NCBI GenBank assembly: GCA_021018995.1
Contig: CM037588.1
Coordinates: forward strand, 152,291,725-152,355,724
DNA length: 64,000 bases
Direction: 5' to 3'
Source: Chloranthus sessilifolius
Taxonomy: Eukaryota > Streptophyta > Magnoliopsida > Chloranthales > Chloranthaceae
Below the pieces are notes generated by a model. That model was not told the DNA's origin, made no database searches, and saw nothing but the letters and a program-made list of their open reading frames with translations. A program made the translations under genes and the position numbers. Shown one piece after another: positions 48,050-59,045 of this stretch. Every line of letters begins with the position of its first letter. Position 1 is the first letter of the stretch.

Positions 48050-48560
48050 AAAATAGGCATGATTTGGGTAGAGGTGGCAAAGTTGTGCATGATTGATGAG
48101 GGAAAGTTAGGCATTATTTGGGTGGATTGGAGAAAATTGGGCATGACCCGAGTAGATGGAGGAAAATGTGGTAGACTTTGGGTGAATGAGGGGAAATGGG
48201 GTGTATTTGGAGGGGATTGGGATAAATTGGGCATTGCTTGGGTGTATGTAGGAAAATGGGGGTTATGAGGATTGGATGTGGAGTAAAAATTTGGGTTGGA
48301 TGTGGAGGGTTGGGATGTATGTTGTGTGGATGGACGTGCAAAATTGGGTATGATGGAAGTGGAGGGAATATGGGGTATGTTGGATGTGAATGGGGGAAAA
48401 TTGTGCATGGTGGATGTGTTGGGAAAATTGGCCATGACTTGGGTAGACGGGGATATATGTGGTGGGTTTGGTTTGGAGGGGAAGTGTGGAGCGGATATGA
48501 GAGAATTGGGCATGGCTTGGGAAAATGATGGGGAATGGGGTGTCGGATTTTGGGCAATTT
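48050..48560. repeat. Degenerate coding repeat inside element C gag
   Basis: Units of about 36-42 bp with GGGCATGA(C/T)...GGAAAATTGGGC in the plus direction, coding on the minus strand for MPNF..ST/FPPST..MPNF-type repeats of 12-14 residues. Confidence 0.75.
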
Positions 48561-48834
48561 GAGCAGTGGTGAATGGGAAAATGGGTACACCGAAAGGCCC
48601 GGTAACGGTAAATGAGGATTGGGTGAGGGGGATGGATGTAAAAATCTCTTCCGAATGGGAATGAGTTGGGGAATGTGGCGGGGATGAATTAGGATCAGCG
48701 TATGCTAGATCCACTACCCACGATATGGCTTGGTGACGGGTGGGGTACGGGTGCTTTGGATGGGGTCCGTAAAGTTTCCTCCTTCCCTTACGGGATGCGA
48801 AGGGTAAGTCGATGCCGTTGTGCCAGTACCACAA

Positions 48835-49398
48835 ATCTATTTTTTTTTGGTTTTTGGTTTACTTAATAATATTTTTTTGAAGTTTTATAAATGGATTTTT
48901 ATTATGAACAACTCTGGGGCCTTTGAATTCCCGTTTCGGGTGACTTTTGTACCCTAAATAAATCCCGCGGCAAGACCTTGGCGCGCTTCGGACGAATAAA
49001 AGGGGAACCCTTTTATCTATTGAAGGCACGGGAATCAATACAAACAACCCAATCCCCCGGAGTGAGTCAATAAGAGATTATCCTCTTTTGATCGACGGAG
49101 GCGTATTGGGCGTCAGATAGTGTGGGACCTAATCAGAGGTGCTAAACCACTAAGCGGCAGGAAACTCGGGGATGTGAAAAAAGGCCTCATATTTCGGATT
49201 GCACTGCTCAACGGGGACAAATACACTTGACGCATGTATTACCTGTGCTAGGCTAAATTTGGCCAAATTTATGCTTGGCGCATGTATTACATGCGCCAGA
49301 GCAAATTTGGGATTTCCAGGCTTGGTGTGTGTAATAGATGCACCAGTTATATACAGTGGGGTCAAAAAAAAATTGACAACAGAACAACAAGCCCAAAT
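48835..49398 (-). other. Element C leader, distal part, with CATG palindromes
   Basis: Non-coding. Three GCGCATGTATTACATGCGC-type units at about 49228-49255, 49272-49300 and 49320-49345, increasingly diverged. Cut at 49398 by solo LTR E. Confidence 0.6.
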
Positions 49399-50619
49399 TG
49401 TTACAACCCAGATTTTTCACCGATTTGTGCACGGCACGCATACACACATAGGTATATGTGTTTCACAAGGAGACCAAAATGACCCAAATACTTTAAGTGT
49501 GTACGTGGGAAACACACTAGTATATCCCAAAAATTTTAGATATAAAAGTGAAGAAGAGAGAGAGGAGCCCTTACGTAAATCTATTCTAACCTAAATAGAG
49601 AGAAGGAGAATATAGAGAGAAAGAAGAAAAGAGCCTGGTAGAGAACTAGGGTTCGTTGAGACTTAGGTCGGCAAAGGAGATCAGAGGAAACGACGAGAGG
49701 ACGAACCAGGGAGGCCGGATAACCGAGTAGATGTTCAAATCATAAATCAGATCGGTGCGGTTTCATCGTCAGAGGTACGTTAAGGACCCCGCCGCCTATG
49801 AGAAAGGGGCTCGGGCAGTATTCCCAGGGAATACACACAACAACTGTCTAGTTAGACGACGATGGCGGGTATTCCATCGGGGCTCGATGCTATATTGCTC
49901 GAGGACTACTTAAGTTAAGATTTAAGTGATTAGGCCAAATTCACAACCAAACTTATAAGGAGAATAAACAAAAAAAAATATATGCTAAGTATTGGTCGGA
50001 ACCATTGGGTTATTCCTGTTACTCAAAATGTTGTACATAAGTGATTTCTTGAAAATTCTATGCTGGTTAGGTTACTGACATATGTGTGAAGGATGATCTA
50101 TATGTTCTTTTGTTTTCCCTACGGAGCTAGGATGTAGCTCACCCCTTAGACTATACGTCGCAGGTCCAGGACTAGCGGCAGCAAAGACTTCGGGAGAAAT
50201 TAATCCAAGGGCCTCGGTGTTCGTGGCCACAGAAGAGTCGGAACCTCCTCCCGAGGAATTCTTCTAGGAAACCCGCTGCATACTCTGAGAGTGAGTTGAG
50301 AGAGAGTATTATGTATGGCTTGGTATATCGAGCCTCTTTATTTCGAATGCTTTAATTTCTGTCTCTTGATTAAACATCTAGGATGAATAATTATCATTTA
50401 ACTTTTGGGTATGTCCTTATGTCCATGAATTGGCATGGGACAAGGACAACCTTGCGAGACCAAATATATTATTTTGAGATTTCGATTTAGGGTAGCTACG
50501 TGTGCTTCAATTTCAGTTTTGGCTTGTATATATCATTATGTTGTAAAGGACCCAGGGCACGGCCTTGAAGGTCGTGCTGATGGCACGGATTTCGGGATGC
50601 CGAAATTCGGGCTGTCACA
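49399..50619. mobile_element. Solo LTR E
   Basis: It starts TGTTACAACCC and ends GGGCTGTCACA, with perfect CAAAT duplications (49394-49398, 50620-50624). It shares the block ATTCCATCGGGGCTCGATGC and GACTATACGTCGCAGGTCC with D and the right-edge LTR. At 1221 bp it lacks the AATCGATT array and surrounding sequence that D carries. Confidence 0.88.
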
Positions 50620-51383
50620 CAAATTCAGTTTGTTTTTTTTGTTTTCTAGAAGCAATGCTTTCAAGGACTGATCTCTTAATTGCAATGGGTCTCTCCTCAC
50701 CAAATCCTAGGGATACAAGGTCGATTCGGGGCTACTAACCTCTCCCCAGGAGTTTTAAGCTTCGTAGCAGGATAGGTTCCCCAACCTATATAACTCCGGC
50801 GCAAGCGCCTTTTTAGATACTGGATAGGATGGTACTTTTTCGAATCATCACCACTAGGGGCTGCAACCGTACTAGGAACCGGGTGTTTGTACCTTCGCCT
50901 AAAATTCTCAAGCCTTGAAAAATCTACCCCATAAAAATTCAATTAAGTCCCCCTCTTGATTCAATTTTAATTTCAGATTTTAAGGGAGTTTTCTTAAAGT
51001 TTAAAAATTGGTGGTGATGGTCCCGTGCTGCCTCTACGAAACAACGTCCACTGGTAGGATAAGATTGCAATAAAATAAATGCTCACGTAGGCCCGCCAAA
51101 CGGCTAGGGCATTTAATTTATGGAAAGTAAAGGAATTGTAAAGACAATGCGCAAGTAGGCCCGCCAATCGACTAAGACACGTAAATGAGGGAAAGTAGAG
51201 AAATTATAAAAATAATGCGCAAGTAGGCCCGCCAATCGGCTAATGCACATAAATGACGGAAAGTAAGGGTGAGAAAATCGACGGAGTAGTAGGAGTGAGT
51301 AAAAACTAAGAGAAAAAAAACAAAAGTTAGTAAATAATAATATAAAAAAAAGCCAAAATTTATGGGGAAGCTCTACTAGCTAG
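50620..51383 (-). other. Element C leader, proximal part
   Basis: Non-coding. At 51060-51260 a unit of about 60-65 bp (AAGTAGGCCCGCCAA(T/A)CG...GGAAAGTA) is repeated three times. Confidence 0.65.
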
Positions 51384-51401
51384 TCCCCAGCACAGCCGCC
51401 T
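51384..51401 (-). promoter_or_regulatory. Element C primer-binding site
   Basis: The minus strand reads AGGCGGCTGTGCTGGGGA two bases after the LTR end (TTGCACA). It resembles the TGGCGACTCCGCTGGGGA seen at this place in Tat-type elements, with a few changes. It fixes C's orientation and marks the right LTR as the 5' LTR. Confidence 0.65.
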
Positions 51402-51664
51402 TCTGTGCAACCGTGGATTTTTATCAAATCCATCGCGACGATGCGCTCATGTGAAAAATAAAGAGTCGCCACCCGAAGCTTTTGGTGTCCTGAAAAATTT
51501 AAATCAATATTAAATGCACCAAAGTGTCAAATATGACTCTGATTTCGGTCTATGCCAAAGGCTCTTAGGTAGAGGCTTCGGTTATCGATCGGGAAGGTGT
51601 TAGGCACTCGACCAACTCGCTCGTAAGCGGTCTCTACTATAGCTGTTTGGATGTGTGGCTAGTT

Positions 51665-51727
<63 letters not shown>
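51665..51727. repeat. (TA)n microsatellite in C LTR
   Basis: A long TA run with one TTT interruption, allelic in position to 8831-8865. Confidence 0.92.
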
Positions 51728-51885
51728 AAAGAAACCAAAAAATAAGCGGCACCTCCCCTTGGCTGAAGGCACGCCGATCCTATTGAGCCCTTCTTGCTTA
51801 CCGAAATTTGGGCAACGTCATAGCTCAATTCTAGGATAGAGGAGAAGCAAAAGAAGGCAGAGGAATAGAGGGGAGAGCCGGAGCT

Positions 51886-53571
51886 TGGTGAATTTTAAAT
51901 GTAACCCTTGCAAGTGCACAAGATCTATTGCAGTATGACAAGAACAAAGATGTCGAACTCACAGGGAAATCTTGAATTTTAATTAATTCTTTCAGAGATT
52001 TAAAAACGTCCCTAAGGAAGTACCAAAGGGCAGATTCAATTTACTAAAAATTTATCACACTTTTTCTAAAAGCAAGAAAAAAATAAATTAATCTAAACAA
52101 CTAATTACTGATAAATCTAAGAACAATATTTAAATGAGGTCAAGGAATATGCTACCCCAGATTTGTATCCCTTTTCTATCATTAAAACCCACAGTTTCAT
52201 TAAAGCATCATTCACACCATCATTTATCTATAAAAATGATTCGAAATAAAATATGATCATCAATCCGGCATACCCTATCTAAAAACAATGACTCAGCCTA
52301 TCATCGCGGTATGAGTCATGTAAGAAGCATAGCGTATCTCATGATGTTTAGATCATGACAGTAAAAATATAATCGCTCTGCAGCCTAGATCAGTCTGCAG
52401 GTCCAGATCTAGCGATTATAGCCGTTGATACGCGCAATCAACGGTCATAACAAGCATTCAATATATTTTCAATAACACAAACTTTTAGCAAAACGATTCC
52501 ATGATGACAATAAATCGACTATGGTATTAATCATAAATAAGGGTACTTATCTGGGGATCGCATCTTCCCCGATCTACTGATTTAGCCGCTCATCTTTGGT
52601 GTATGATCTCCTTATTCATTCAAAGCCATTCCTCTTTTTATTTCTTCCAAAAATCTTTGGTTACAATGCCTTTTCCTAAATACAATCTATGAATGTAAAA
52701 GAAAGACAGTACAAATCCTAAGTACAATCTATCCAAATCAATCCCTAGAAGAAGGAGAAAAGAAGAACTTTTAAAAAGATGCCCAGAGGAGTCTAAAACC
52801 AAAAATAATAATAATGAATAATAATCCTCTAAAAAACTCTCTCTAAAAAAAATCTCTAATTATTTCCTAAAAAAAATCGTCGTCTCGACGTGTTTGGTTT
52901 GGCTTTAAATAGCCCCCTCATCACAGAGGTCTCCCGCCGCCTCAATTCAGGGTCGATTAATCGACCCTATAGGGTCGATGCATCGACCCTACAAAAATCC
53001 CTGAAAATCTGCTTTTAAAGTGTCAGTTCCGTGTCTGACACTTTTTGTGGCTCGATTAATCGACCAAAAAGGGTCGATGCATCGAGCTTGCAAAAGTTTC
53101 TAAAAATCAGCTTTAAAGTGTCAGTTCTGTGTCTGACACTTTTTTTTTCCTCGATTAATCGACCAAAAGGGTCGATGCATCGAGCTCCCAGAAATCTGTG
53201 AATTCCAGTCGACTTTTTGTATCAGACACTACTTTGGTATTTTAGTCATAACTTTCTGTCCTGAACTCGAATTGAGGCGATTCTTAATCCGTTGGAAAGG
53301 TGACAGAAAGAGCTACAACATTTGTGTTTTAACAATTTCATAATTGGGCCGTCTTGAATGTCTAAATTGAGCTACAAGTCACACCAAGTTCTCGATGACC
53401 CAAAGTTGCAGTGTTTTGACATTATTTTCAGAATTCTTGGACTGTTTTCTACACTTGGCCTGTATTTACCTGAAACACTTCAAATCTAATAATTCTTATC
53501 AGATAGCCTTCATCGGATAGCTAAATATAGGTATCTAGGGGTGAAATATTATCATATTTCACTACTCATCA
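51886..53571 (-). mobile_element. Solo LTR G of the element B family
   Basis: Starts TGGTGAATTTTAAATGTAACC, ends CTACTCATCA, with a perfect GAGCT duplication (51881-51885, 53572-53576). It is highly similar to B's LTRs, with three 98-bp palindrome units. Orientation is inferred from B. Confidence 0.92.
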
Positions 53572-54082
53572 GAGCTCTTGGGCCCTTGTAGCACAGCTGT
53601 GGTCCTTCGCGCGAGAGCGACGTCGGTGAGCTTTCGATAACAAACAGGTTGTTGGATGGGTTCTAAACTCTAAGGCTAGGAAGCTAAAGGGTGGGAGAAG
53701 AAGGCTAGGGGCTAGATCTAGCTCAAACTCATTGATTTATGATGGATAATGGGGTGTCAAGGATGAACTAGGGTGCTGAAATATTATATGGGTTTAGTGG
53801 AGGCAAATGAGAGGGGAGCTTACTAGATTTTTCTCTCTTTGAAAAATTTTCAACCCTTAAATAAGAGGGGTGGCTCTCTATTTATAGAGAAATGGCGGAT
53901 TAGTGAGGGGTTAAAAGGGCTAATTGGGTTAGCAATTAGGTAATAGAAATCTAAGGTTTTTGGGTTTGTCAAGGTCTTGGAAAGGTGTGAGAATGGATTC
54001 AATGGTAAATGATGGGGTGAGGTTTCAAATGACTAGAGGGTTGCAAATAGGGTAAACAGGGGTACAATAGTCCTAATGAAAC

Positions 54083-54404
54083 TAAGGTTGTCAACGAAAG
54101 GGGCTTTTAGTCCCCAATAAAAACGGGCCCAGTTAGGGCTACAAGGTGTAAGGTCCTGACCCGCTTTATTTAAATTCCTTATATTAAAAAAAGCGAAAAA
54201 AACTCTTAAAATTACTAGAAACCCATTTGAATCGGCTGGCCGGATAGCTAATCGGTAGGTTCGCTAAAATTCCAAAATCGAGCCCAGCTTGACCCGACCC
54301 GATTAGCTATCTGGGCCAGGCCGTGCCCAAATTTTTTTTTTTTAAAATGGGCTAGGTGAAAACCTTGCTTGAACCCGGCCTGACCCAGCCCGTTGATAGC
54401 CCTA
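54083..54404. mobile_element. hAT-like MITE
   Basis: Imperfect terminal inverted repeats TAAGGTTGTCAACG / CGTTGATAGCCCTA, flanked by perfect 8-bp duplications AATGAAAC (54075-54082 and 54405-54412). The left C LTR shows the empty site. It is 322 bp and non-coding; the inner sequence includes GGGCCCAG and GGGCTAG motifs. Confidence 0.85.
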
Positions 54405-55048
54405 AATGAAACCCACCCTAAACATTGAAATGGTCAACAAGTCAAACCCCAAAAGTGGATTTCGAGCAAAAACCCACAGTTACTGTAGCTAAGCTTAGCG
54501 CATGTATTACATGCGCCAAGCATTGCTACAGTATCGCGAAGTTCAGAACCCGTTGAGAAGATCTCGCGAGGTTTTGTCTATGCTTGGCGTGTGTATTACA
54601 TGCGCCAAGCCATTTCTGGGAGAAAATGGTTTGACGCATTTATTACATGTGCCGGGCAATATCCTGCAAAATTACCTAATTTTCAAATTGCCATAACTTT
54701 TGATATATAACTCTGATTGATGCAATTTTTAGCTTGTTGGAAAGCTAGAGAAGTCCTCTTTTTAATAGTATATAACTCAGTGTCAGAAGAGGTTTGTGTA
54801 AATTTTGGCAATGCTCTCTTTAATCATTACTCAGGAGGATTCGAAACTAGCCCGGGAAGGGTTCTAATGGGTCTGGGAAGGCTAGGGTTGATTTCTAAGG
54901 ATTTGGGATGATTCATAAGGGTTTTAAGATAACTCTTAAGAGTTTTGGGATGATTTCTAAGGGTTTGGAGAATGCTTTCGGAAGCTTAGGGGTGCCCCCT
55001 TCTCGAAGTATGTTTCGATCAGACCTTGGGTCAATTTTGGGTTCTACA

Positions 55049-55362
55049 AGGTTGAATGTAAGCGATCTAGCAAATCTTTTTTATTAGGAATCGAATATTG
55101 AATCTATTGTAAATAATCATTCAAAGGTTTATAATTAATAATAAGATGAGCTATTTCTCGCTCGCGTTTAAAAATTTTATTGACATAAAAGGATGTGTAA
55201 CTCCATGGAGAGTGACTGAGCCTAATCAGTTGTTTTTGCAATAAACTGGCAATTTCAGTTTTGTAAAGCTCAAAATAAGCAAGTTTCATTTGACTGAGTC
55301 TTGCTTTGGTTGAAACATGTCTTTCATTGAAATAAGAAATATAGGGTAAATAAATAATATGT
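55049..55362 (-). pseudogene. Endogenous pararetrovirus reverse transcriptase, N-terminal region
   Basis: The minus strand carries the start of the RT: STKARLSQMKL, the KSPWS-like RLSHSPWSY, INYKPLNDYL, then (past a stop) NKKDLLDRLHS, ending at 55053 where element C begins. The next codons of the same domain are found at 8562. The fit is at the codon level apart from the target duplication, so both pieces are one former gene. The upstream side is cut at 55362 by insertion H. Confidence 0.82.
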
Positions 55363-57529
55363 TGACTTGTCAATTATGATGTATTATTTTATGTTAAATT
55401 CAAGTCTTAACCTATTGCAAGCGCATAATGAAAATTATAGTACTAGCATAGGATCGTTCCCATGAGAAAGTTTATTATCTAATTATTTCTTTATGTTTTT
55501 ATCTTTTATTTAAATTCGTATCTTTAAAAACTTCTATTTAACTTTAAGATCTAATCTACTGGGAAAATATGAATAAAAAAATGATTTCTTAATCTAAAGT
55601 GGATAAAATAAATCCTAATCCTCCTTCTTCAGATTAAGGTCATCAATCTTAATCTTTAGCTTTCGAATATTTATAAATTAAACAGTATCGTTACACTATA
55701 TTTCTAGTTTTCTAGCATTGGTCGTCAATCAATTCTAAGATCCTATCAATATAGATTTAATCTAATCAATAATTTTGTAAAATCTGGGTGTTAATGAAAC
55801 CTTAGAAAATTGAAGATGGAAAAGTAAAACCGTTACACTAATATGCAAATTCTAACCTGAGTCGTCAATTCAAATCAAAACTTGGAAATGTTTACAAAGC
55901 AAATAAATCTAAACTAAAAAGCAAAGTAAAATATTTCCTTCACCCCTCAGCCGCAGTCGTCAATTGCTCCTGAGAAACTACAGATGTCTACACTAATATT
56001 CAACACTCAATCGTAGTCGTCAATTACTCTTGAAAAACCTCTGATAGATAAATCTATTCTAACCTCAGGCGCCAATTGATGCTGAAATTCTTCGATGATT
56101 ATTCCTATACCGAGCTCTCTTATTTATAGATCATAAGGAGTCAGATTTCAAATATCTAATTCTAATAAAATAAACTACTAAAAATAAAATATTCTTAATA
56201 TAACTCTAATTCCTAACTTTATTTTTCCTTGCTTTCTTTAGTTGATGCGCTTCTAGAGTATTCTTTAATTAACAGCAACAGAGTCCTTCGGATTTTTCTT
56301 CATTAATCTTCTCAAATCCGTGGTTGGTCAATCTTCTAATTATAGAAGACTTCTGAAAATATGCATGAGTGTGATAGATCTCATGTTCTGTAGCAGTCGA
56401 AAGCTTCTATTTTTAGGAAATCATAAATAACAATTTTTTTCTATTTTTCTGAAAAATCGTAGATCACAATTTTCTATTTTCAGTAGGCTTTTAGCTAACG
56501 ATTATTCATTTTGATTCTTCGCTCTCTCTTGTATCGTCTATGGCTTTTCTTTAGAGAATCGTAAATTATGATTTCTCTCTTCTCAATATATTATTCCGCA
56601 CAATCGTAAAACACAATTCTTTATTTCTTTTTAGGCGAAGATTTGTCTTTTACGCTCAATCAATTTTTTACTGCTCTTTGAGTTCATTTTGACTAAGATT
56701 AATACTTAGGCTCTCTTTTACTGTAACAACCTGAATTTTCAAATACCTGTACACCCGATTATGTGCACTTGTTTGGCACAGTATGCACCACACACTTGAA
56801 GTTCACTATGTTATGTTATAGGAAATCTCATTTTGACCTTTCGATGAGAACTTATACATTATTTTAGGTGTATTAGTTTCACATCGAGTCAAATGATGGG
56901 AGCTTGTACATTGCTTTCGTGTGCATGCTTTACGCCAAAGCCAAGCTCATTTGGATATAAAGTGAAACTTCCTTTAGAAGTTTCATTTGCTTACCCGATT
57001 GTGAAACAAGAGAGAGAGAGAGAGGTTGGGTTTATAGAGACGAAGAGGATGAGCCAACCCACTTGCATCTTGGTGGATCCCACCTTCAAAACTTCTTCTT
57101 CGGTTGATCTCGGAAGAGAAATGTCGATCATCGACGTGGGGATGATTTGAGAGCGAGAGAAACCCTATTCTCCTCAAACCTTCTTTGTTTTGATTCCAGA
57201 TCGGCTCCATCGCATGTTTAAGGTCATCAACCTCGCAGGAGTTTTAATTTACGAGAACGATCCGAAAGATTTGAGTTTGTTTCGCTCTGATTGCGTGATA
57301 GTAGGTTTCAAAACCCATTTCACATGCAAGAGAGTTCAAATTGTTGATCGATTGTGACTGTAATCTCACGATCTTGAAAGGTTAGATTTCCTTCGATTTT
57401 AGTTGTTAAATTTGTAGGGAATTAGTTAGTGCTAGTTGTGTGTGATTTGGAATGAATAGGATGTAAAATTGAGAGAAAATTGGGTTTGGAAAGATAAAAC
57501 CCAAGGGACTGATGAAATTTGTCAAATTC

Positions 57530-57905
57530 GATCAATCGAAATGGGATTTGATTGATCGATTTTGACATAAGAGTGTGAAGTGCGATTTGTCTGGAAAACC
57601 GATCGATCGAAATGAATTCGATCGATCAAAATATGTATCGACCGATTGAAATGAGCGCTCGGTCGATCGAAAGTGGAAAAAATAGTGAGTGTGTTAAGTG
57701 ATTTATGAAGGAATCGACTGATCGAAATATAATTCAATCGATCAATTTGAGAAATAGTTCAATCGAGATAGAGATTGATCGATCAAGTTTGTGGTGCCAG
57801 AAATTTAGTTTCTGAAAGAAATCGACCGATCGAAATAGATTTTGATCGATCGAATTTGGAAACCGAATGATTGAATTGGGAAGAGATCGATCGATTTGGG
57901 CAAAT
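57530..57905. repeat. GATCGATC-type palindrome cluster in LTR F
   Basis: About fifteen units such as TCGATCGAAATG, TTGATCGATC and GACCGATCGAAAT, same position and spacing style as the AATCGATT array of D but a different core. Confidence 0.8.
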
Positions 57906-58379
57906 TCAAGATTTTATTGTGTTTTGTTAGGAGGATTTGGGAGAAACCTTAGTCTTCCGTTTTATGCCATTTCTAACGTACGCATTATGAAATGATGTGT
58001 TCTAGGTATGAGCACAGGTACATGATGCGAGAGTTGATTTGGAAAAAGTGAAAGGCTTGATTTGACTTTGTGTTAAGGTGGGGAAAGTTCTATACACAAT
58101 TGCATTTTTGATTTAACCTCATAGATGCTTGATATGATCAAATGAAGTATGATAAGTTTTGATTTGAACATGAATTAGTATATGAACTCTTTGCAAATTG
58201 AGTCGTTTGAAATATCAAATGCTTGTTTGGCTTCAAATTTCTTTTGAAATATTGGCATGAAATATCGGTAATGTGTTTTGTTTTGAAATCAATTGAAATA
58301 TTTTGCTTCAAAGTTTTAGTAAGATCGAATATAACATGGAATATCGTCAAATTAAACAAGTATATCGAACATTATTAAA

Positions 58380-59045
58380 TAAATCAAATAAGAAGCCTTG
58401 ACATTAAGTGGACCGTTGTAGGCAGATTGTAAGAATACAGTGGACCACTATGGGCGAATTATCTATGCATGTGTGGACCGCTATGGGCCGATTATATGGT
58501 ACATTGTGGACCGCTAGGGCAAAATCGAATCGGCACGACAGCTACCCGTGAATCAAACTGGTACTGCAGTCTTCGTTAATCGAATCGGCATGACGGGATA
58601 TCTGTGAATCGAGCCGGCACGGTGGCTAACCGTGAATTGAACTGGTACGACGGTCTCCGTGAATCGAATCAGCACGACGAAATATCCGTGAATCGAACTG
58701 TGTAAGATATGTAAGAATGTGTAAGACAACTAAGTGTGTGTGAATCAAATTGGCATGACAGTCTCCGTAAATCGAACCGGCACGGCGGAATATCCGTGAA
58801 TCGAACTGTGCAAGCTAAGTAAGAATGTGTGAGATATTGTTTAAGCTAATTAAGAATATGTGAGATATTGTATAAGCTAACTAAGAATGTGTAAGATATG
58901 TAAGTAAGCTAAGTAAGAATGTGTAAGACATGTAAGTAAGCCAAGTAAACATGTGTAAGACATGTAAGTAAGTCAAGAAGGAATGTGTATGACATATAAG
59001 TAAAAAAAGTAAGAATGTATAATACATGTGAGTGAGTGGAAATCG
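58380..59045. repeat. Two tandem repeat blocks in LTR F
   Basis: At 58400-58520 GTGGACCGCTATGGGC-like units repeat. At 58530-58800 GTGAATCGAAC(T/C)GGCACG-like units occur. At 58800-59030 GTAAGAATGTGTAAGACATG units repeat about eight times. Confidence 0.8.

Larger units (their letters stand above)
45493..48834 (-). pseudogene. Element C gag
   Basis: Starts at ATG 48834 (MWYWHNGIDLPFASRKGRRK). The N-terminal 270 residues are Pro/Ser/Asn-rich repeats; a second repeat-rich part (46853-47818) follows. The capsid-like core is in 46713-46105, with LGGAIHTIDFSNLYLFVEVP, FKVPTFDKYNDTGNP, ESFSDYLGRWRALAAQV and ISDFLVYQQQSSFADLV. A zinc-finger-like CNFHQEPGHPTDRC with YAIEDLIEAGKL closes it (about 45700-45790). 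These are Tat/Ogre gag hallmarks. Several stops and frameshifts are present. Confidence 0.75.
8563..55048 (-). mobile_element. Element C: Tat/Ogre-like Ty3 retrotransposon, with nested insertions
   Basis: The two LTRs begin with the same TGTGCAAC(T/C)GT(A/G)GATTTTT and end in (G)TCTACA/TTCTACA. The flanking pentamers are GGGTT (8558-8562) and AGGTT (55049-55053), a 5-bp duplication with one change. On the minus strand the order is LTR, PBS, leader, gag, deleted pol with Tat-type INT C-terminus, PPT, LTR. Inserted DNA (A with B, D, E, G and a MITE) makes up most of the 46.5 kb; C itself is about 15 kb. It is inserted inside the pararetrovirus RT. Confidence 0.85.
51404..55048 (-). mobile_element. 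Element C 5' LTR (right), with solo LTR G and a MITE
   Basis: Paired with 8563-14416. Without G (1691 bp with TSD) and the MITE (330 bp with TSD) it is about 1.62 kb. The GC-rich 1.65-kb segment of the left copy is absent at 51881. Confidence 0.85.

Noticed and set aside
46866..48562. Gly/Leu/Met-rich plus-strand frames
   Set aside because: Antisense to the repeat-rich gag of element C.
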